From positions 232,755-296,754 of the forward strand of contig NZ_JAAFZU010000023.1 in assembly GCF_018263905.1 (NCBI RefSeq): a stretch of DNA of 64,000 bases. Direction: 5' to 3'. Every line of letters begins with the position of its first letter. The stretch's first letter is position 1. This DNA comes from Loktanella sp. SALINAS62. Lineage in GTDB: Bacteria; Pseudomonadota; Alphaproteobacteria; Rhodobacterales; Rhodobacteraceae. Shown here one piece after another: positions 47,085-58,950 of this stretch. Under the pieces are notes generated by a model. The model saw nothing but the letters and a program-made list of their open reading frames with translations, searched no databases and had not been told where the DNA came from. Both the position numbers and the translations under genes were made by a program.

Positions 47085-47636
47085 ATGGCCGACCAAGACG
47101 AACCGATGAGCCTTGATGAACTCGCCGCCGAAGGCGACGAACTGGACGCGCAGGGTGATGAAACGCTGGCGCGGATCGCGGACATCGAAGCAGAGCGTGA
47201 CGAATTCCGCGACAAGTGGATGCGGGCGCTGGCCGATGCGGAAAACACCCGCAAACGGGCCGACCGTGACCGGCGCGAGGCTGAAAATTACGGCGGATCA
47301 AAACTCGCCCGTGATCTGCTGCCGGTTTACGACAACCTGCGCCGCGCGCTGAAATCGACCGCCGATGCTGAAAAGGCGGTGAACGCATCACTGTTGGAAG
47401 GTGTCGAACTGACGATGCGCGAATTGATTTCCGTCTTCAAAAAGCACGGAATCGATCCGATCACACCCGAAGTCGGCGACAAATTCGATCCAAACCTGCA
47501 TCAGGCAATGTTCGAAGCACCACTGCCCGGCACCAAGGCTGGAGAGATCATCGATGTCTCGACCGAGGGTTTCCTGCTGCACGACCGTCTGCTGCGCCCC
47601 GCGCAGGTCGGCGTGTCGTCGACGCAGGCGAGCTGA
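47085..47636 (+). CDS. grpE: Nucleotide exchange factor GrpE
   Basis: A 183-residue cofactor that releases ADP from DnaK. An N-terminal coiled coil (residues 20-65, RDEFRDKWMRALADAENTRKR) is followed by the beta domain with HGIDPITPEVGDKFDPNLHQAMFEAP. dnaK itself is not in this window. A hairpin follows. Confidence 0.96.
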   Translation: MADQDEPMSLDELAAEGDELDAQGDETLARIADIEAERDEFRDKWMRALADAENTRKRADRDRREAENYGGSKLARDLLPVYDNLRRALKSTADAEKAVNASLLEGVELTMRELISVFKKHGIDPITPEVGDKFDPNLHQAMFEAPLPGTKAGEIIDVSTEGFLLHDRLLRPAQVGVSSTQAS

Positions 47637-47664
47637 ACTTTTTTACAGTTGAAACGACAACAAG

Positions 47665-47690
47665 GGACGACGCTCAGGCGTCGTCCTTTT
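47665..47690 (+). terminator. Terminator between convergent grpE and mutS
   Basis: GGACGACGC (47665-47673), loop TCAG, GCGTCGTCC (47678-47686), then TTTT. The right arm also encodes the last codons of mutS and its stop falls in the loop. It is better placed for grpE, 28 nt after its stop. Confidence 0.8.
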
Positions 47691-50310
47691 GCGTCAGATC
47701 TTTTAACTCGTAGATCAGCGCCAATGCTTCGCGCGCCGTCAGATCGTCCGGATGCACGTTGCGCAGACGGTCAGTCAGCGCCGATTGTTTCACGGGTGCC
47801 GGGGCAGGGGGCGGGGTCGCCGCAAATAATGGCAGGTCGTCGATCATCGCCTTGCGCGCACTGCCGCCTTCACGTTCGCCTTTTTCCAGCGCTTCCAGCA
47901 CCACCTTTGCACGGGCGATGACAGCGGGTGGCAGACCGGCCAGACGCGCGACCTGCACGCCATAGCTGCGATCGGCGGTGCCCTTCTTGACCTCGTGCAG
48001 GAAAATGACATCGCCATCCCATTCCTTGACGCTGACGGTTGCATTGTCGACGCCTGCCAGTTTGGCGGACAGGCTGCTCATCTCGTGGTAATGGGTGGCG
48101 AACAGTGCGCGGCAGCGATTGACGTCGTGCAGATGTTCCAACGTGGCCCAGGCGATAGACAACCCGTCATAGGTTGCGGTGCCGCGTCCGATTTCGTCCA
48201 GAATCACAAGTGCCCGGTCGTCCGCTTGATTCAGGATCGCGGCGGTTTCCACCATTTCCACCATGAACGTCGACCGTCCCCGCGCCAGATCGTCCGATGC
48301 CCCGACACGGCTGAAAATCTGGCTGACGATCCCGATATGCGCATCCTCTGCCGGTACGAACGCGCCCATCTGGGCCAAAACAGCGATCAATGCGTTCTGT
48401 CGCAGGAATGTCGATTTACCCGCCATGTTCGGGCCGGTCAGCAACCAGATCGGCGTATCGGTCAAATCGCACCCGTTGGCGACAAACGGTTGACCTGCGC
48501 GTGACAATGCGGCTTCGACCACAGGATGACGGCCGCCTGTGATGTTAAAGGTGCGGCTGTCGTCGATCTGCGGTCGGACCCAGCCTTCTTGTCGCGCCAA
48601 ATGGGCCAGGCCCGCCGCCAGATCACATTCGGCAAGGGCGCGGGACAGTTGCCCCAGCGGCCCCTGCTCGGCCAAAACAGACTCCGATAGATCGGAATAC
48701 AGCCGCTTTTCAATCTCCAGTGCTTCTGACCCGGCATTCAGGATGCGGCTTTCAATCTCGTTCAGTTCGACGGTCGTGAACCGCACCTGATTGGCCGTGG
48801 TTTGGCGATGGATGAACGTATCCGACAGGGGCGGTGCCAGCATCCGTTCCGCATGGGTGGCGGTGACTTCGATGAAATAGCCCAACACGTTGTTATGCTT
48901 GATCTTCAGCGCGTTGATTCCGGTGCGTTGGATGAAATCCGCCTGCATTGATGCAATGACGCCGCGTCCTTCGTCCCGCAGATGTCGTGCGGAATCCAGA
49001 TCGCTGTCGTAACCTGCCGCTATGAAACCGCCGTCGCGCGCCAGTAATGGCGGATCAGCGACCAGTGCAGCATCCAGCAGATCGTGCACCGTATCATGGC
49101 CTGTCAGCGCGGCTTGCGCGTCCGCCAGCAGCTTGGGCAAATCGCCCCGGTTCAGCACCTGATACAGCCTGTCCGCATGTTCGATCGTGTTGCGGATGGC
49201 GGCCAGATCACGCGGGCCACCCCGATCCAGCGCCAACCGTGACAAAGCCCGGTCCAGATCATGCACGCCGCGCAGATGGTCGCGGATATCTTCGGTCAGG
49301 GTGGGATCAACGTACAGGGCTGCGACGGCATCCTGCCGCGCAGTGATCACGTCCAACTGCCGCGACGGTGCGCTTAGCCTGCGTTCCAGTAGCCGCGCAC
49401 CTGCGGCTGTTACCGTCCGGTCGACAGCATCCAGAAGCGACCCGGCGCGCCCCCCCGCCATCGCGTGTGTCAGTTCCAGCGAACGACGTGTCGCGGCGTC
49501 GATCTGCATCAGCGCAGCACGGCTTTCCAGCACGGGCGGGCGCAACAGCGGCAATTGCCCTTTTTGGGTAATTTCCAGATAGGCGGTGATGCCGGCCAAT
49601 GCGGCGACTTCTGCCCGGCCAAAGCTGCCGAATGCGTCCAGCGATCCGATATGAAACAGATCGCACAGTCGCTTTTCGCCCACGGTGCTGTCGAATGCGG
49701 CGCGGCCCAGTTCTGTCAGGCTGGCGCCGGCGTCTTCGATCAGGTCGCGGAAATCGGCAGCGTCACCGTCCGCCAGCAGCACTTCTTTTGGGGCGAGCCT
49801 TGCCAGTTCTGGGGCAAGTGCCACGCGCGGGCACGCCATGACACGCAACACGCCAGTGGAAATATCGACCCACGCCAGCGCCACGTCGTCGCGCACCCGT
49901 GCGATGGCCGCCAGAAAATTGTGACGCCGGGCATCCAGCAATGAATCTTCGGTCAATGTGCCGGGGGTGACCAAGCGCACCACATCGCGTTTCACGACTG
50001 ATTTATGGCCGCGCTTCTTTGCCTCTGCGGGACTTTCCATCTGTTCACAGACGGCAACGCGAAATCCCTTGCGGATCAGGGTCAAAAGATAGCTTTCGGC
50101 ACTATGCACAGGGACACCGCACATCGGAATATCCGCGCCGTCGTGCTTGCCACGCTTCGTCAGCGCAATGTCCAATGCGGCTGCGGCCTGCACCGCGTCG
50201 TCAAAGAACATCTCGTAAAAATCGCCCATCCGGTAGAACAGGATCGCGTCTTGATACTGGACCTTCAGGTCCAGATATTGCGCCATCATCGGTGTGACTG
50301 TGTCGGTCAT
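47674..50310 (-). CDS. mutS: DNA mismatch repair protein MutS
   Basis: An 878-residue mismatch sensor. The mismatch-binding domain has the FYEMFFDDA (Phe-X-Glu) motif (about residue 31), and the ATPase has TGPNMAGKSTFLRQNALI, VILDEIGRGTATYDG and the helix-turn-helix near the end. I chose ATG at 50310 for the GGGGGA ribosome-binding site; the longer frame to 50343 adds eleven residues. Divergent from maeB. Confidence 0.97.
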   Translation of the reverse strand: MTDTVTPMMAQYLDLKVQYQDAILFYRMGDFYEMFFDDAVQAAAALDIALTKRGKHDGADIPMCGVPVHSAESYLLTLIRKGFRVAVCEQMESPAEAKKRGHKSVVKRDVVRLVTPGTLTEDSLLDARRHNFLAAIARVRDDVALAWVDISTGVLRVMACPRVALAPELARLAPKEVLLADGDAADFRDLIEDAGASLTELGRAAFDSTVGEKRLCDLFHIGSLDAFGSFGRAEVAALAGITAYLEITQKGQLPLLRPPVLESRAALMQIDAATRRSLELTHAMAGGRAGSLLDAVDRTVTAAGARLLERRLSAPSRQLDVITARQDAVAALYVDPTLTEDIRDHLRGVHDLDRALSRLALDRGGPRDLAAIRNTIEHADRLYQVLNRGDLPKLLADAQAALTGHDTVHDLLDAALVADPPLLARDGGFIAAGYDSDLDSARHLRDEGRGVIASMQADFIQRTGINALKIKHNNVLGYFIEVTATHAERMLAPPLSDTFIHRQTTANQVRFTTVELNEIESRILNAGSEALEIEKRLYSDLSESVLAEQGPLGQLSRALAECDLAAGLAHLARQEGWVRPQIDDSRTFNITGGRHPVVEAALSRAGQPFVANGCDLTDTPIWLLTGPNMAGKSTFLRQNALIAVLAQMGAFVPAEDAHIGIVSQIFSRVGASDDLARGRSTFMVEMVETAAILNQADDRALVILDEIGRGTATYDGLSIAWATLEHLHDVNRCRALFATHYHEMSSLSAKLAGVDNATVSVKEWDGDVIFLHEVKKGTADRSYGVQVARLAGLPPAVIARAKVVLEALEKGEREGGSARKAMIDDLPLFAATPPPAPAPVKQSALTDRLRNVHPDDLTAREALALIYELKDLTQKDDA

Positions 50311-50422
50311 TGCTTCCCCCGGTCTGCTGGCCGGGTCTAGCACCCGCCGCCTGCATGGAAAACCCGCGCTTGAGCCAATCGTGCGACCCCGCTACCAAAG
50401 GCATTCAGGCAAGGGGGACCAT

Positions 50423-52671
<2,249 letters not shown>

Positions 52672-52672
<1 letters not shown>

Positions 52673-53544
52673 TGGCTATCTGGAACCTTGGATCGATCAA
52701 TATCGATCAGGTCTACGCGGTGCCACACATGCCCGCCCCCGGTGAAACCCTGTCCGCCACGGATCACGCGGAATTTCTGGGCGGCAAGGGCACCAATATG
52801 TCCGTCGCCTGTGCGCGTGCGGGCGCGACCGTCCACCATATCGGTGCAGTGGGGGACGACGGCGAATGGTGCGTCGATCGCCTGATGGAATACGGCGTCG
52901 ACACGCGGTTCATCGCCCGTGCCGATGTGGATACGACGCAGGCCGTGATCCTTGTTGATAAGGACGGCGAAAACACGATCGTCCTGTCCCCCGGCGCGAA
53001 CGAGGTCATCCCCCACGCCATCCTGCAAGAAGCGCTGTCAGAAGCGCAAACCGGCGACTGGCTGCTGATTCAAAACGAAACCAACCTGCAACGCACCGCC
53101 GCCGAACTGGGGCGCAAGATGGGCCTGCGCGTGGCCTACGCAGCCGCACCTTTTGACGCGGACCGCGTGCAGGCCGTGTTGCCGTCCATCGACCTGTTGT
53201 TTCTGAACGCGGTCGAGGCCAGACAATTGCGCGACGCCACCGGCAAGAAACCCTATGATCTGGGAATCCGCGATGTCGTGGTGACGTTGGGGGCGGACGG
53301 CGCCGATTGGTTCGGACCGATGGGACCCCAGCATTTCGACGCGATCCCGGTCGATGCCGTCGATACCACCGGGGCAGGCGATACATTCACAGGATACGTG
53401 CTGGCTGGTCTGGATCGGGGTCAGCCGATGGGACAGGCCATCGGGGTGGCGATGCGGGCCGGGGCGCTGATGGTTCAGCGCCACGGCACCGCAGACGTGA
53501 TCCCGGACCTGAAAGAGGTCCAGGACATGATCCTGCCGGATTAA
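52672..53544 (+). CDS. PfkB-family sugar kinase (ribokinase-like)
   Basis: A 290-residue kinase of the ribokinase fold. It has LGGKGTNMSVACARAGATV (PfkB signature 1, about residues 37-55) and the catalytic DTTGAGDTFTGYVLAGL (about 230-246). The substrate (ribose or another sugar) cannot be told. It starts at the maeB stop (TGATG) and shares the base run TTAA with the stop of convergent msrA, so both genes use the same bases to end. Confidence 0.9.
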
Positions 53545-54176
53545 TTGATGAACGGTGCGTCGTTGCCCCAGATCTGGGCAACGCGCTGATCGCGTCCACA
53601 GCGATCGCGGTAATATTTGTAGGCGCCTTCCTGCGTCTTGACCCCGCCACGGGTCAGCTTGAGCCCTTCGGATTTATAGTAGTCCTGATGGTAATCTTCG
53701 GCCATGTAGAACGGGGCAGCCTGCACCACGGGCGTGACGATCTGGCGTCCCAGCTCTTGCTGGGCTGCGTTGACGGCGGCAGTGGCGGTATTTGCCTGTT
53801 CCTGCGTCTGCACGAAAATCGCGGTGCGGTAGCTGTCGCCACGGTCACAGAACTGGCCCCCGGCATCCAGCGGGTCGATGGACCGCAGGAAAAGATCCAT
53901 GATTTCACGGTAGCTGATGACGCTAGGATCAAACGGAATCCGCACGGCTTCGTAGTGGCCGGTATCGCCGCCCGTCACCTGCCGATAGGTCGGGTTGGTG
54001 GTGGTGCCGCCAGTATAGCCCGACACCACATCACCGACGCCTGCGACGCTTTCGAAATCGGCTTCGACGCACCAAAAACAGCCCCCCGCAACGATGGCTG
54101 TCTGGGTTTGCTGGGCCGTAGCCGCATTGCCAAATCCAATCGCAAGGATGGCTGCGGCGATCAATTTCTTTTTCAT
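53541..54176 (-). CDS. msrA: Exported peptide methionine sulfoxide reductase MsrA
   Basis: A 211-residue enzyme that reduces methionine-S-sulfoxide. The catalytic motif GCFWC is at about residues 32-36. A signal peptide (MKKKLIAAAILAIGFGNAATA, cut at about residue 21) directs it to the periplasm. YSGYTGG-type VVSGYTGGTT, GHYEAVRIPFDP and the substrate pocket AEDYHQDYY follow. Most bacterial MsrA are cytosolic, so the leader is notable. Confidence 0.93.
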   Translation of the reverse strand: MKKKLIAAAILAIGFGNAATAQQTQTAIVAGGCFWCVEADFESVAGVGDVVSGYTGGTTTNPTYRQVTGGDTGHYEAVRIPFDPSVISYREIMDLFLRSIDPLDAGGQFCDRGDSYRTAIFVQTQEQANTATAAVNAAQQELGRQIVTPVVQAAPFYMAEDYHQDYYKSEGLKLTRGGVKTQEGAYKYYRDRCGRDQRVAQIWGNDAPFIN

Positions 54177-54312
54177 CTGTCACTCCTCCGGGTTCCAGAC
54201 CTATGTGGGATAAGGCATGATTCCGATCAAACGCCGTGATGCGGTCTCACGGGGTCGTTACCGCATATCGGGCCGCGGATCGGATTTTACTAAACCAACG
54301 CAAGGAATACGC

Positions 54313-55212
54313 ATGGCCGAAGTTTCGACCCACCAGTCCGCAGAGGACGCGCGCAACGAAAACATCCTGATCTGGGTTGATGGCGAACTGAAACCGCGCG
54401 CACAGGCCGTGGTCAGTGTCTATGACAGCGGATTCATGCTGGGCGATGGCGTTTGGGAAGGTTTGCGTCTGTATGACGGGCGCTGGGCGTTTCTGGATGA
54501 ACACCTTGATCGTCTGTTCGAAGCGGCCAAGGCCATCGACCTTGATATCGGGATGGACCGTGACGGCGTGAAACAGGCGCTGGAACAGACCCGCGCCGCC
54601 AACGACATGACCAGCGATGCCCACGCCCGACTGATGGTGACGCGGGGGGTCAAGACGCGTCCGTTCCAGCACCCGTCGCTGTCACGTCAGGGACCGACGA
54701 TGGTGATCATCATGGAACATTCGAAACCGTCGATCCCGCGTCCCATCAATCTGGCGACCGTGCCGCACCAGCGCGGGCTGCCGATGACCCAAGACCCCAA
54801 GCTGAACAGCCATTCCAAACTGAATTGCATTCTGGCTTGTATCGCCGCGCAAAAGGCAGGCGCCGACGAAGCCCTGATGCTGGATGTGCATGGCTTTGTG
54901 AACACGACCAACGCCTGCAATTTCTTCATCGTGCGCAAAGGTACCGTTTGGACCAGCACTGGCGATTACTGCATGAACGGCATCACCCGGCAAAAGGTGA
55001 TCGACGTCTGCCGCGCCGATGGAATCCCGGTGTTCGAGCGGAATTATTCACTGGTCGATACCTATGGCGCCGACGAGGCTTTTCTGACCGGCACATTCGG
55101 CGCGCAAACCCCCGTCGGCACGATTGATGGACGCCAGATCGGCAATGGTGATCTGGGGCCGATGACCCTGCGCATCCGTTCGCTTTACAAGGCGCTGGTG
55201 GACGCGGCATGA
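54313..55212 (+). CDS. Class IV aminotransferase-like protein lacking the PLP-N1 glutamate
   Basis: A 299-residue fold-type IV (IlvE/D-alanine transaminase) protein. SVYDSGFMLGDGVWEGLRLYDGR, the Schiff-base lysine in SHSKLN (about residue 164), NGITRQKVID and GTFGAQTPVGTIDG are conserved. At the position where IlvE has SEGAGEN the sequence is NTTNACN: the glutamate that contacts the PLP pyridine nitrogen is a threonine. Transaminase activity is thus doubtful. ATG at 54313 is used. It overlaps the next gene by ATGA, so the two probably act together. Confidence 0.85.
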   Translation: MAEVSTHQSAEDARNENILIWVDGELKPRAQAVVSVYDSGFMLGDGVWEGLRLYDGRWAFLDEHLDRLFEAAKAIDLDIGMDRDGVKQALEQTRAANDMTSDAHARLMVTRGVKTRPFQHPSLSRQGPTMVIIMEHSKPSIPRPINLATVPHQRGLPMTQDPKLNSHSKLNCILACIAAQKAGADEALMLDVHGFVNTTNACNFFIVRKGTVWTSTGDYCMNGITRQKVIDVCRADGIPVFERNYSLVDTYGADEAFLTGTFGAQTPVGTIDGRQIGNGDLGPMTLRIRSLYKALVDAA

Positions 55213-55922
55213 AAATCGCGATGTGGTCGGGGCCGCGCAACCTGTCGACGGCGATGATGTATGCCTTTGGTGCGCGCGGCGATTTCGCGGTCTGGGACGA
55301 ACCGTTCTATGCGGCCTATCTGGCGCGCACCGGGGCCGACCACCCGATGCGCGATGCCATCATCGCAGCCCATGACACCGATCCGGATGCCATTGCTGCG
55401 CGCTGTGCAGGGCCGATCCCGACCGGAAAACCGCATTTTTACATGAAACACATGCCGCATCATATGGACGGGATGCCGCTGGATTGGGCGGCCGATTGCG
55501 TCAACGTCCACCTGATCCGTCATCCCGCCCGCGTCATCGCCAGCTACGGGGCCAAACGGGACAGCGTGACCGACGACGACATCGGTTTTGCCGCACAGGC
55601 GGCGCTATTTGACCGGATCGGCGGGCTTGTCATCGACAGTGCCGATATCCGCGATGATCCTGACGGCATGTTGCGCACCTTGTGTGCCGCCATCGGCCTG
55701 CCGTTCGACGGTGACATGCTGTCATGGCCGGCAGGTGGGCACCCGGATGATGGCGTCTGGGCCGCGCATTGGTATGGTGCGATCCACAACAGCACCGGGT
55801 TCGCCGGACCCGAAGGCCCGATGCCGCCGCTGATGGATGATGCCGCCGATCTGGCCCGGCGTGCCCTGCCGCATTACGACCGGCTTTATGCCCAGCGCCT
55901 GCAAAAACGGGCCGACAGCTGA
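55209..55922 (+). CDS. Sulfotransferase-like P-loop protein
   Basis: A 237-residue protein with a 5'-phosphosulfate-binding-type loop at the N-terminus (WSGPRNLSTAMMYAFGAR, residues 6-23), DEPFYAAYL, KHMPHH, and VHLIRHPARVIASY (3'-phosphate loop, about 98-111). It resembles the sulfotransferase family. Overlap with the aminotransferase-like gene suggests one pathway. I recall plant proteins in which a similar P-loop domain is fused to a class IV aminotransferase, which would support partnership; that recall is unverified. Confidence 0.75.
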   Translation: MKIAMWSGPRNLSTAMMYAFGARGDFAVWDEPFYAAYLARTGADHPMRDAIIAAHDTDPDAIAARCAGPIPTGKPHFYMKHMPHHMDGMPLDWAADCVNVHLIRHPARVIASYGAKRDSVTDDDIGFAAQAALFDRIGGLVIDSADIRDDPDGMLRTLCAAIGLPFDGDMLSWPAGGHPDDGVWAAHWYGAIHNSTGFAGPEGPMPPLMDDAADLARRALPHYDRLYAQRLQKRADS

Positions 55923-56083
55923 AACTCTGTCCTTCGGTGTGACGTGTATCTGCCTGTAACCCGCTTTCGTTGCGGTCCTGTCAGCAGGTTTTGCAACGTA
56001 TCTGTGTTTGCGACATCCGGGCGGATAACCAGTTTTCTGTTGAACAGTGCCTTTCGCCCGGCGTTCACGAGTATCCTGTTACA

Positions 56084-56107
56084 CCCGCCCCGGTTTACCG
56101 GGGCGGG
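56084..56107 (-). terminator. Terminator-like hairpin after argG
   Basis: CCCGCCCCGG (56084-56093), loop TTTA, CCGGGGCGGG (56098-56107): a perfect 10-bp GC-rich stem 13 nt past the argG stop on the minus strand. No T-run follows on either strand, so it may be Rho-assisted. The rest of the gap 55923-56119 holds nothing I recognise. Confidence 0.6.
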
Positions 56108-56119
56108 CTGTTGTCTGGG

Positions 56120-57340
56120 TCAAGAGGACAGACGCCGTTTGCGCGCGGCCAACAGTTTCAGGCGCAGCGCGTTCAGTTGGATGAACCCCTGCGCGTCGGT
56201 CTGGTCATAGGCACCGGCGTCGTCTTCGAACGTGACGTGTGCTTCGGAATACAGCGACGCATCGGACCAACGGGCCACGGTGGATGCGGACCCCTTATAC
56301 AGTTTCACGCGGACGGTGCCCTGCACGTGTTCCTGGCTTTTGTCGATCAGCGCCTGCAGCATTTCGCGTTCGGGGCTGAACCAGAACCCGTTGTAGATCA
56401 GTTCGGCATAACGCGGCATGATGCTGTCTTTCAGGTGGCCTGCGCCTGAATCCAGTGTGATCTGTTCGATGCCGCGGTGCGCTTCCAGCAGGATGGTGCC
56501 GCCGGGCGTTTCATAAATGCCGCGTGATTTCATACCGACGAAACGGTTTTCCACCAGATCAAGCCGTCCGACACCGTGCTTGCCGCCCAGTTCGTTCAGC
56601 TTTGTCAAGATCGTGGCGGGCGACATCGCTTCGCCGTTGATCGCAACCGCATCGCCGCGTTCGAACGTGATTTCCACCATCTCGGGCGTATCGGGCGCAT
56701 CTTCGGGTGCGACGGTGCGCTGATAGACGTATTCAGGCGCTTCCTGTGCGGGGTCTTCCAGCACCTTGCCTTCGGATGATGTGTGCAACAGGTTTGCGTC
56801 GACGCTGAACGGTGCTTCGCCGCGCTTGTCCTTGGCCACGGGAATCTGGTGCTGTTCGGCGAATTCCAAAAGCTTTGTGCGGCTGGTCAGGTCCCATTCA
56901 CGCCAGGGCGCGATGACCTTGATGTCGGGGTTCAGCGCATAGGCCGCGATTTCAAACCGTACTTGATCGTTGCCTTTGCCGGTGGCGCCGTGGGCCACGG
57001 CATCGGCACCTTCGGCTGCGGCAATTTCCACCAGACGCTTGGAAATCAGCGGCCGCGCGATGGATGTGCCCAGCAGATACAGACCTTCGTATTCGGCGTT
57101 GGCGCGGAACATCGGGAACACAAAGTCGCGCACGAATTCTTCGCGCAGATCTTCGATATAGATGCTGGAAGCACCCATATCCTCTGCCTTTTTGCGCGCG
57201 GGTTCCAGTTCTTCGCCCTGACCCAGATCAGCGGTAAAGGTGACCACCTCGCAACCATATTCGGTCTTGAGCCATTTGAGGATGATGGACGTGTCCAGAC
57301 CACCGGAATAGGCGAGGACGACTTTCTTGGGCGCGGTCAT
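56120..57340 (-). CDS. argG: Argininosuccinate synthase
   Basis: A 406-residue ATP-dependent enzyme of arginine synthesis. The P-loop-like [18 protein letters not shown] is at residues 7-24, followed by [27 protein letters not shown] and the [17 protein letters not shown] region. Single gene with its own hairpin, diverging from nothing immediate; the Nudix gene lies upstream on the same strand after 82 nt. Confidence 0.98.
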   Translation of the reverse strand: MTAPKKVVLAYSGGLDTSIILKWLKTEYGCEVVTFTADLGQGEELEPARKKAEDMGASSIYIEDLREEFVRDFVFPMFRANAEYEGLYLLGTSIARPLISKRLVEIAAAEGADAVAHGATGKGNDQVRFEIAAYALNPDIKVIAPWREWDLTSRTKLLEFAEQHQIPVAKDKRGEAPFSVDANLLHTSSEGKVLEDPAQEAPEYVYQRTVAPEDAPDTPEMVEITFERGDAVAINGEAMSPATILTKLNELGGKHGVGRLDLVENRFVGMKSRGIYETPGGTILLEAHRGIEQITLDSGAGHLKDSIMPRYAELIYNGFWFSPEREMLQALIDKSQEHVQGTVRVKLYKGSASTVARWSDASLYSEAHVTFEDDAGAYDQTDAQGFIQLNALRLKLLAARKRRLSS

Positions 57341-57422
57341 GGCATGGGCCTTTGCAACGGTTCAGATTGTTCGCCGCGATACTGCGTTTCCTGATGCGGG
57401 GCAAGGTTTCGCCGGGATGTGG

Positions 57423-57872
57423 TCAGACCATATCCTGCAGAATCAGCGCGGTCAGAAACGCCCGGTCGCCTTCGTTTGCCAGCATTCCTGCGGCGTCCTG
57501 CGGGCTGACCCAGATGGCGGTGTGGTTCGGCTCTGACGGCTGGCCCAGCTTCAGCACCGGGCGGGCCAGATAGATGTGGCACAGTTTTTCGGCATGTCGC
57601 TTGTATTCCGGCATCCATGTGAAACGCCGGAACGCGCCCAGACGGCGGGGTGCGGCGATGCGCCAGCCAGTTTCTTCGAACACCTCGCGGTGCAGGGCCC
57701 GAATGGCGCCTTCGCCCGGATCGATGCCACCGCCCGGCAGTTGCAGTTCGTTATGTGGGTCGCCCTGCCACGTCACCAGCACCATGCCGTCCCGCGGCAA
57801 AATGGCATAAGCGCCCGGGCGCAGGCCGTATGTGACTCCTGTGCGTGCGGGTGTGCCATATCTACGGATCAT
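57423..57872 (-). CDS. Nudix hydrolase
   Basis: A 149-residue Nudix protein. The Nudix box GGGIDPGEGAIRALHREVFEETGW (given in part: GIDPGE and REVFEETG, about residues 68-90) is complete, so it should hydrolyse a nucleoside diphosphate derivative. The ATG at 57872 has AGGGGG seven bases ahead. Divergent from hslO with 76 bp between. Confidence 0.9.
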   Translation of the reverse strand: MIRRYGTPARTGVTYGLRPGAYAILPRDGMVLVTWQGDPHNELQLPGGGIDPGEGAIRALHREVFEETGWRIAAPRRLGAFRRFTWMPEYKRHAEKLCHIYLARPVLKLGQPSEPNHTAIWVSPQDAAGMLANEGDRAFLTALILQDMV

Positions 57873-57881
57873 CTTTGCCCC

Positions 57882-57909
57882 CTTGGACCATCGCTTGCCG
57901 TCCCTATAT
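57882..57909 (+). promoter_or_regulatory. RpoH-like promoter of hslO
   Basis: CTTG at 57882-57885, a 17-bp spacer, then CCTATAT at 57903-57909, which matches the RpoH-type pattern CTTG-N17-CYTATNT known from Rhodobacter. It lies 40 bp before hslO. Heat-shock control of Hsp33 would make sense. Confidence 0.5.
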
Positions 57910-57948
57910 GGACCCGGTATGCCGATTCCGCACATGTTAGGAAAGCCC

Positions 57949-58950
57949 ATGACCTTAGGCTCTCAGATTGCCTGGGACGATACCGTCCTGCCGTTCACGC
58001 TTGACGCCTCTGATATCCGGGGCCGCGTCGCGCGGCTGGACGGCGTATTGGACGACGTGCTGAAGCAGCACGACTATCCGCCCGTGATCGAAGCACTGGT
58101 TGCAGAAATGGCCTTGCTGACCGCATTGATCGGCCAGACCATGAAGCTGCGCTGGAAACTGTCCCTGCAAGTGCGGTCGTCAGGTGCGGCACGTTTGATC
58201 GCAACCGATTACTATGGCCCGACCGAAGACGGCCAGCCTGCAAGGATGCGCGCCTATGCGGGATACGATGCCGATTTGCTGGATGCCGACGCCGACCCGT
58301 TTTCGCAGGTGGGTGACGGCTATTTCGCCATTCTGATCGATCAGGGCAGCGGCACGACGCCTTATCAGGGGATCACCCCGCTGAGCGGGACGAATCTGTC
58401 TGCCTGTGCGGAAACCTATTTCGCGCAATCCGAACAGATCCCGACCCGTTTTGCGCTGTCCTACGGTCTGAACCAGAACGCGGGCGATGATGGCGCGCGC
58501 TGGCGCGCCGGTGGCGTCATGCTGCAGCACATGCCGAAATCGTCCCCTTTTGCGGGCGATGAAGGCGGCAGTGGCGAAAACGGCCTGCTCGCGGCAGAGG
58601 ATATCCTGAACGAAGACGAAGGCGAAAACTGGCGCCGCGCCAATCTGTTGCTGGATACTGTCGATGACATCGAACTGATCGGTCCCACCGTTCAGCCCAC
58701 CGATCTGTTGGTGCGCCTGTTCCATGAAGAAGCGCCGCGTGTCTATGACGCGCAGCCGATCACCTTTGGCTGCACCTGTTCGGCGGAACGTGTCCGGCAA
58801 AGCCTGTCGATCTATTCGGCCAAGGATATCGGCACCATGACAACCGACGACAACACGGTGACGGCAGATTGCCAATTCTGCGGCGCCCATTATGAATTTG
58901 CGCCGGAAACCCTTGGGTTCGAGGCTGAATCCTCTGATGGCGACGCCTGA
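57949..58950 (+). CDS. hslO: Redox-regulated chaperone Hsp33
   Basis: A 333-residue holdase activated by oxidation. The C-terminal zinc site has the pair CTC (in TFGCTCSAERV) and CQFCGAHY (CxC...CxxC, about residues 279-318). The N-terminal domain RGRVARLDGVLDDVLKQHDYP and LTALIGQTMKLRWKLSLQV fits the family. The ATG at 57949 has AGGAAA ahead. It overlaps the CoA Nudix gene by 14 nt. Confidence 0.95.
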   Translation: MTLGSQIAWDDTVLPFTLDASDIRGRVARLDGVLDDVLKQHDYPPVIEALVAEMALLTALIGQTMKLRWKLSLQVRSSGAARLIATDYYGPTEDGQPARMRAYAGYDADLLDADADPFSQVGDGYFAILIDQGSGTTPYQGITPLSGTNLSACAETYFAQSEQIPTRFALSYGLNQNAGDDGARWRAGGVMLQHMPKSSPFAGDEGGSGENGLLAAEDILNEDEGENWRRANLLLDTVDDIELIGPTVQPTDLLVRLFHEEAPRVYDAQPITFGCTCSAERVRQSLSIYSAKDIGTMTTDDNTVTADCQFCGAHYEFAPETLGFEAESSDGDA

